Assembly (NCBI GenBank): GCA_000775715.1
Contig: JRWQ01000008.1
Location: forward strand, 186,001-250,000
Origin: Vibrio tubiashii
Lineage (GTDB): Bacteria > Pseudomonadota > Gammaproteobacteria > Enterobacterales > Vibrionaceae
Direction of reading: 5' to 3'
DNA length: 64,000 nt
Below are positions 60,588 through 64,000 of this stretch, one piece after another. Under the pieces are notes generated by a model. The model was given only the letters and a program-made list of their open reading frames with translations. It did no database searches and was not told the origin of the DNA. The position numbers and the translations under genes are program-made. Within the stretch, counting starts at the first letter, position 1, and each line of letters opens with the position of its first letter.

Positions 60588-62207
60588 ATGAAATTAAGTA
60601 ATCTCACTATCAAATCAAAGCTTACGTCAATTGTTATAATGTCAGTGGTATTCATCGCAATGACTTGCGCCTATAACCTAATAGAGCAACGCAGCTCTTC
60701 GATGAAGGAGCGTGAAGATAAGCTTAAATCTCAAGTACAAAACACCATTAGTCTAGTCCAGTATTTCTACGATCAACGACAACTACTTGGCGAAGAACAA
60801 GCCAAGCAACAAGCATTGGCCGCACTCAGTGCTCTACGCTATGACAACAACAACTATTTTTGGGTTTTAAACCAAGCACTGCAGGTGGTCCAACACCCAC
60901 TCAAACCTGAGCTTAATGGAAAATCTGCTCAGAACTTCAAAGATGGTGCCGGTAAATACCACTGGCGCGAAATGGTGACAATTTCTAAGACTTCGCAACA
61001 AAAGGGACTTCTTGAATATCAGTGGAAGAGCCCGCAAGGCGATCTCAAAGACAAAATCTCTTACGTGCAGCTGTTTCCCGAATGGCAATGGATCATAGGA
61101 TCCGGTGTTTTAGTCTCTGACATTCAAGATGCATTTTTTGCATTAGCAGCAAAAGAGGCAGCGGTTTCTATCGTTTTATCGATCATTCTCTTTGCTCTGG
61201 GTTACACCATTTCTAACAACATCATTACCCCACTAGAAAAACTCACCAATCACACACATGCCATCGCTGATGGTGACCTGACAGTACGTATGAATATGTC
61301 GAGAAAAGACGAGCTTGGTGACATGAGCAACCAAATCGACAAAATGATGGACAAGCTGCAATCGACTTTGCGTACAGCCAATGAATCTGCCGTATATTCA
61401 AGTACGATGGCGAGCCAAATTGCCCAAGCAAGTGAAGAAGCGGCCACCAGTGTCAATGCCCAGCACTCTCAACTTGAGATGCTATCAACCGCAATGACTG
61501 AAATGACGAGCACCATAGCAGATGTGGCATCAAACGCAGAAAACACTGCAACAAGTACCAACAAAGTAGTTGAGCACGCACATCACAACGACGAAGCCAT
61601 GAAGAAAACATCTAACTCTATCGCTCATGTTTCTGACAATATTGCTACCGCCAACACCTTAGTTGGCGATCTGCAAGCCGGGGTCAAAGAGATCAGCAAT
61701 GTATTAAGCGTTATTCGTGATGTATCAGAGCAAACCAATTTACTTGCGCTCAACGCCGCGATTGAAGCAGCTCGCGCCGGTGAGCAAGGTCGAGGTTTCG
61801 CAGTGGTCGCGGACGAAGTACGCAATCTAGCCAGTCGCACCCAAAACTCGACCAACGAAGTGCAGCAAACTATCGAGAAACTGACGCAACAGGCGAGCCA
61901 AACCTTTGAGGCAATGCAAACCAGTAATGAACAAGTCGAAGAGAGTGTCGCGGCTTCAGAAGATACCCGCAAACAACTCGATTTGATCGTCGATGAAATG
62001 CAAAACGCGAATGACATGGTGACTCAAATTGCTTCCGCGTCTGAACAGCAAAGTACCGTAGCGGCGGAGATGAATGAAAGTGTCACTGGCATCCATTTGG
62101 CCGCCAATGAAGTTCTGCAAGCCTCTCAATCTCTCGCAGAAGATAGCCAACTTATGGCGAATACCGCTGAAGAGCTCACAGCTCAACTGAAATATTTCAA
62201 AGTTTAG
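60588..62207 (+). CDS. Methyl-accepting chemotaxis protein with single Cache sensor
   Basis: 539 residues. Helix 1 at about 13-31, a periplasmic single Cache domain (about 40-185; [40 protein letters not shown]), helix 2 at about 190-212, HAMP ([19 protein letters not shown]), and the signalling tip [20 protein letters not shown]. The sCache type often senses small carboxylates or other metabolites. No CheR-binding pentapeptide. Followed by its own terminator. Confidence 0.96.
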   Translation: MKLSNLTIKSKLTSIVIMSVVFIAMTCAYNLIEQRSSSMKEREDKLKSQVQNTISLVQYFYDQRQLLGEEQAKQQALAALSALRYDNNNYFWVLNQALQVVQHPLKPELNGKSAQNFKDGAGKYHWREMVTISKTSQQKGLLEYQWKSPQGDLKDKISYVQLFPEWQWIIGSGVLVSDIQDAFFALAAKEAAVSIVLSIILFALGYTISNNIITPLEKLTNHTHAIADGDLTVRMNMSRKDELGDMSNQIDKMMDKLQSTLRTANESAVYSSTMASQIAQASEEAATSVNAQHSQLEMLSTAMTEMTSTIADVASNAENTATSTNKVVEHAHHNDEAMKKTSNSIAHVSDNIATANTLVGDLQAGVKEISNVLSVIRDVSEQTNLLALNAAIEAARAGEQGRGFAVVADEVRNLASRTQNSTNEVQQTIEKLTQQASQTFEAMQTSNEQVEESVAASEDTRKQLDLIVDEMQNANDMVTQIASASEQQSTVAAEMNESVTGIHLAANEVLQASQSLAEDSQLMANTAEELTAQLKYFKV

Positions 62208-62228
62208 TCCCCATACATCCAAACGGAT

Positions 62229-62257
62229 AAAACCCGCTTTCGCGGGTTTTATTTTTA
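62229..62257 (+). terminator. Terminator of the chemoreceptor gene
   Basis: AAAACCCGC-TTTC-GCGGGTTTT stem at 62229-62250, then ATTTTT. Confidence 0.92.
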
Positions 62258-62285
62258 AGTCTAATAGCAAGCTAGAAATGAATTA

Positions 62286-62477
62286 TTATTTTGGTAAAAC
62301 CTGCACTGACGTTAAGTTAGAGTCAAAGTCAAAATGGGCACATACCTTTATATTATCTTTCTCAAACACAACATCATCAAAATCGGTCATAGCGATTTTA
62401 AAGCCATGCTGAGCGAACAGTGTCGTAACAGAAGTTCTTTTGCTGCTTTCAATCGCGGACTTAAACAGTGTTTCCAT
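62286..62477 (-). CDS. Possible small protein of unknown function
   Basis: 63 residues (METLFKSAIESSKRTSVTTL to QVLPK), with AAGG about 9 nt before the ATG. Hydrophilic with alternating patterns (KIAMTDFDDVVFEKDNIKVC) that look like a beta-rich small domain. The overlapping plus-strand frame is less protein-like. I do not recognise it; conservation would decide. Confidence 0.5.
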   Translation of the reverse strand: METLFKSAIESSKRTSVTTLFAQHGFKIAMTDFDDVVFEKDNIKVCAHFDFDSNLTSVQVLPK

Positions 62478-62519
62478 TATCGTTTACCTTTCCTTGGGGA
62501 GGAGCCCTTAAGATAACTG

Positions 62520-62817
62520 ACTAAATATATGAAATCAATAGCATATATATTTGGACGTTGTGATGATTATGAAAGGATTTATTTACTCATCGATAAAGGT
62601 TATTCAAGGCTCAAGATATGTACATCACAACAATGCAACCATGGCTATTTTGTGAGCATCAGCCCATTACTGTAATTCGCGATCTATCTATACATTTCTT
62701 GAATGTCACAGACATTTACAAAACTCTAAGATGCTTAGTGTGACCACATGCCAGTTTGAATAATTTTAGAAGGTCGCTAACCAGTGTGGGCTACTGCTAT
62801 GTTTGAAACCTTCAGAT
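62520..62817. other. Intergenic region without a supported gene
   Basis: About 300 nt with no convincing frame. GTTGTGATG (62557-62565) and CATCACAAC (62623-62631) form a 9-bp inverted repeat with a 57-nt loop. Nothing else is supported. Confidence 0.5.
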
Positions 62818-62847
62818 ATGAAAAAAGGCCTGATAAATCAGACCTCT
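62818..62847 (-). terminator. Terminator downstream of tRNA-Ser
   Basis: On the minus strand AGGTCTGA-TTTA-TCAGGCCT, with one G-U pair, followed by TTTTTT. Confidence 0.88.
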
Positions 62848-62854
62848 TAGAATG

Positions 62855-62942
62855 TGGCGGTGAGTGAGAGATTCGAACTCTCGATACGTTGCCGTATACA
62901 CACTTTCCAGGCGTGCTCCTTCAGCCACTCGGACAACTCACC
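62855..62942 (-). tRNA. tRNA-Ser (anticodon GGA)
   Basis: 88 nt including encoded CCA. The acceptor stem pairs GGTGAGT with ACTCACC; the anticodon loop CTGGAAA gives GGA; a long variable arm (TATACGGCAACGTATC) and TTCGAATC T-loop are typical of class II tRNA-Ser. It differs from the E. coli tRNA-Ser(GGA) mainly in acceptor and T stems. No integrase or att duplication is visible next to it. Confidence 0.97.
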
Positions 62943-63087
62943 GAATCAGATTGTGGTTAGTTTCGTAAACTAACGAGGCGCTAATTTAATGATTCTATTA
63001 GGTTAGGTCAAGCCAAATTCCTAAAAAAAGCGCGGCTACAGAGTTGTTTGGTTACTAACTAGCTAATTCGAGCGCGAAAGCGTCAAT

Positions 63088-63537
63088 TTAAGCTTTTTGG
63101 TAGTAGCCAGGAACACGGAACCACTTGCGGCACATATCTAGGAAGTAGCCATATAGAACACCCATGCCGCATGAAACTAGGGCGTTTGAAGCAACGGCAG
63201 TAACGATTTGGTCGGAAGAGGCACCGACAGTAAACAGAATTGCTGCATAAACTGGCGATTGAAAAAGGACATACGCTACCAAGTCAGAAATGTTCTTCAT
63301 TACCCCTGTATTAGATACACGAGCCCCCTGGCGAAGCATAAAGTCACGAAATAACCCATAAGGCCAAGCAATGGCGATGTTCACTGGAATAGAAAGTGTT
63401 CTTGAAGCTAAAGATTGCTCAAAGGTCATACCTGAAACAAAAACCTCGATGATCATTCCGGAAATGAAACAGAAAACTACCATTGCAAACGTATCAGCGG
63501 CGGCGTTACGAATGCAGAAAGGCCCACGAGAACTCAT
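63088..63537 (-). CDS. alaE: L-alanine exporter AlaE
   Basis: 149 residues from the ATG at 63537, the E. coli length, with GAGGTAAG upstream. Four membrane helices; family blocks [44 protein letters not shown] and [17 protein letters not shown] are intact. It exports alanine from the cytoplasm. The in-frame extension to 63567 is not supported. Confidence 0.94.
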   Translation of the reverse strand: MSSRGPFCIRNAAADTFAMVVFCFISGMIIEVFVSGMTFEQSLASRTLSIPVNIAIAWPYGLFRDFMLRQGARVSNTGVMKNISDLVAYVLFQSPVYAAILFTVGASSDQIVTAVASNALVSCGMGVLYGYFLDMCRKWFRVPGYYQKA

Positions 63538-63759
63538 TCTTACCTCAACATAAATAACCAGAAACAAACAAAGAACATAAAATTAAAAACCACACAAACA
63601 ACAACAATGCAGTTCATGTGACTATTAGAACACTATTTTATTAGTTTTAGATTCCAAAGTTATTTTAAAGAGGTAAATAAACTACCAAATTCAGATTAAA
63701 AACTAGATTTATACTCTACAAATCGTGACTTCGAACAAAAAACAGCCACTCAATGTAAT

Positions 63760-64000
63760 TTAATTACAGTAATCTTTAACTTGAACAGTCAGGAGATCCA
63801 ACGCTTCTTGTTGAGGCAGCACACCTTCTTTCAATCTCGATTCAATGACGAATAGGTTGTCCTCTAAAGTAGGTGTCTGTATACCTTTAAGCATTTGCTT
63901 TATCTGCTCAAACTTGTCTCTCGCCAATGGCAAATCTTGGTTTTCAATCGCCATAAACAACAGCATTAACGGCTCTTCTAGCTTATTAGAAACATCATAT
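63760..64000 (-). CDS. C-terminal part of an unknown protein (gene runs off the window)
   Basis: The minus-strand frame is open from the window edge to the TAA at 63760, giving about 79 residues ending VQVKDYCN. It is helical and acidic with regular hydrophobic spacing (EEPLMLLFMAIENQDLPLAR, KFEQIKQMLKGI), resembling a helical-repeat or effector-domain tail. I do not recognise a family. Only the 3' part is visible, so no function is proposed. Confidence 0.7.
   Translation of the reverse strand, partial: YDVSNKLEEPLMLLFMAIENQDLPLARDKFEQIKQMLKGIQTPTLEDNLFVIESRLKEGVLPQQEALDLLTVQVKDYCN

Noticed and set aside
62566..62655. Short frame starting ATGAAAGG in the gap before tRNA-Ser
   Set aside because: Only about 28 codons, no ribosome-binding site, and it spans one arm of an inverted repeat; no support as a gene.
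62855..62942. tRNA-Ser as integration site of a mobile element
   Set aside because: No integrase, no direct repeat of the tRNA 3' end and ordinary core genes on both sides within the window.

Overview
The window is chromosomal DNA of a Vibrio or very close relative. The evidence is gene order and content: a psp-sap block, a histidine operon with attenuator, gsk/mnmA/hflD/purB, a bio cluster, an OmpT-like porin beside dinG, fabV, fadE-psrA, and a VrrA-like sRNA next to psrA. The sequence is ordinary core genome of moderate GC content. I see no prophage, insertion sequence, integron or CRISPR array.

Layout. 1-2.9 kb: end of an RND efflux operon with two lipoprotein adaptors. 3.1-5.6 kb: pspABC and divergent pspF, with a sigma-54 promoter between them. 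5.7-11.8 kb: sapABCDF plus a secreted DUF2927 protein. 11.8-14.6 kb: DUF2750 protein, manganese-dependent pyrophosphatase and a putative heavy-metal/Mn exporter with Fur-like boxes. 14.7-22.1 kb: hisGDCBHAF(IE) with leader peptide and attenuator. 22.2-24.1 kb: NhaC-type transporter under a lysine riboswitch. 24.7-30.5 kb: hns, gsk, a small gene, mnmA, hflD, purB, with PurR boxes at gsk and purB. 30.7-36.8 kb: an eight-gene operon (NTF2-like, SDR, FAD oxidoreductase, DUF1365, Cfa-like methyltransferase, DUF2878, chalcone-isomerase-like, DUF3833) of the kind linked to photo-oxidative stress and lipid modification, with an ECF11-like promoter and TGTACA palindromes. 36.9-43.4 kb: htpX, a small gene, and bioBFCD divergent from bioA over a BirA operator. 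43.5-50.5 kb: UPF0319 protein, porin, dinG, TauE/SafE protein, priC, rsmS and roxA. 50.6-57.6 kb: chemoreceptor, xthA, fabV, fadE. 57.6-60.4 kb: psrA, vrrA-like sRNA, PLP enzyme, DUF1496 and PPC/DUF296 proteins. 60.6-64 kb: chemoreceptor, small ORF, tRNA-Ser(GGA), alaE and the 3' part of an unknown gene.

The strongest regulatory observation links two distant parts of the window. The sRNA at 58418-58571 has a textbook sigma-E promoter and a 13-nt stretch that can pair without interruption with the 5' UTR of the porin mRNA at 45268-45280, just upstream of its start codon. Envelope stress (sigma-E, psp, sap, RND pump, HtpX) and membrane lipid metabolism (lipid-modifying operon, FabV, FadE, PsrA) are recurring themes. 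The least understood parts are the 30.7-36.8 kb operon and a possible structured RNA upstream of dinG.
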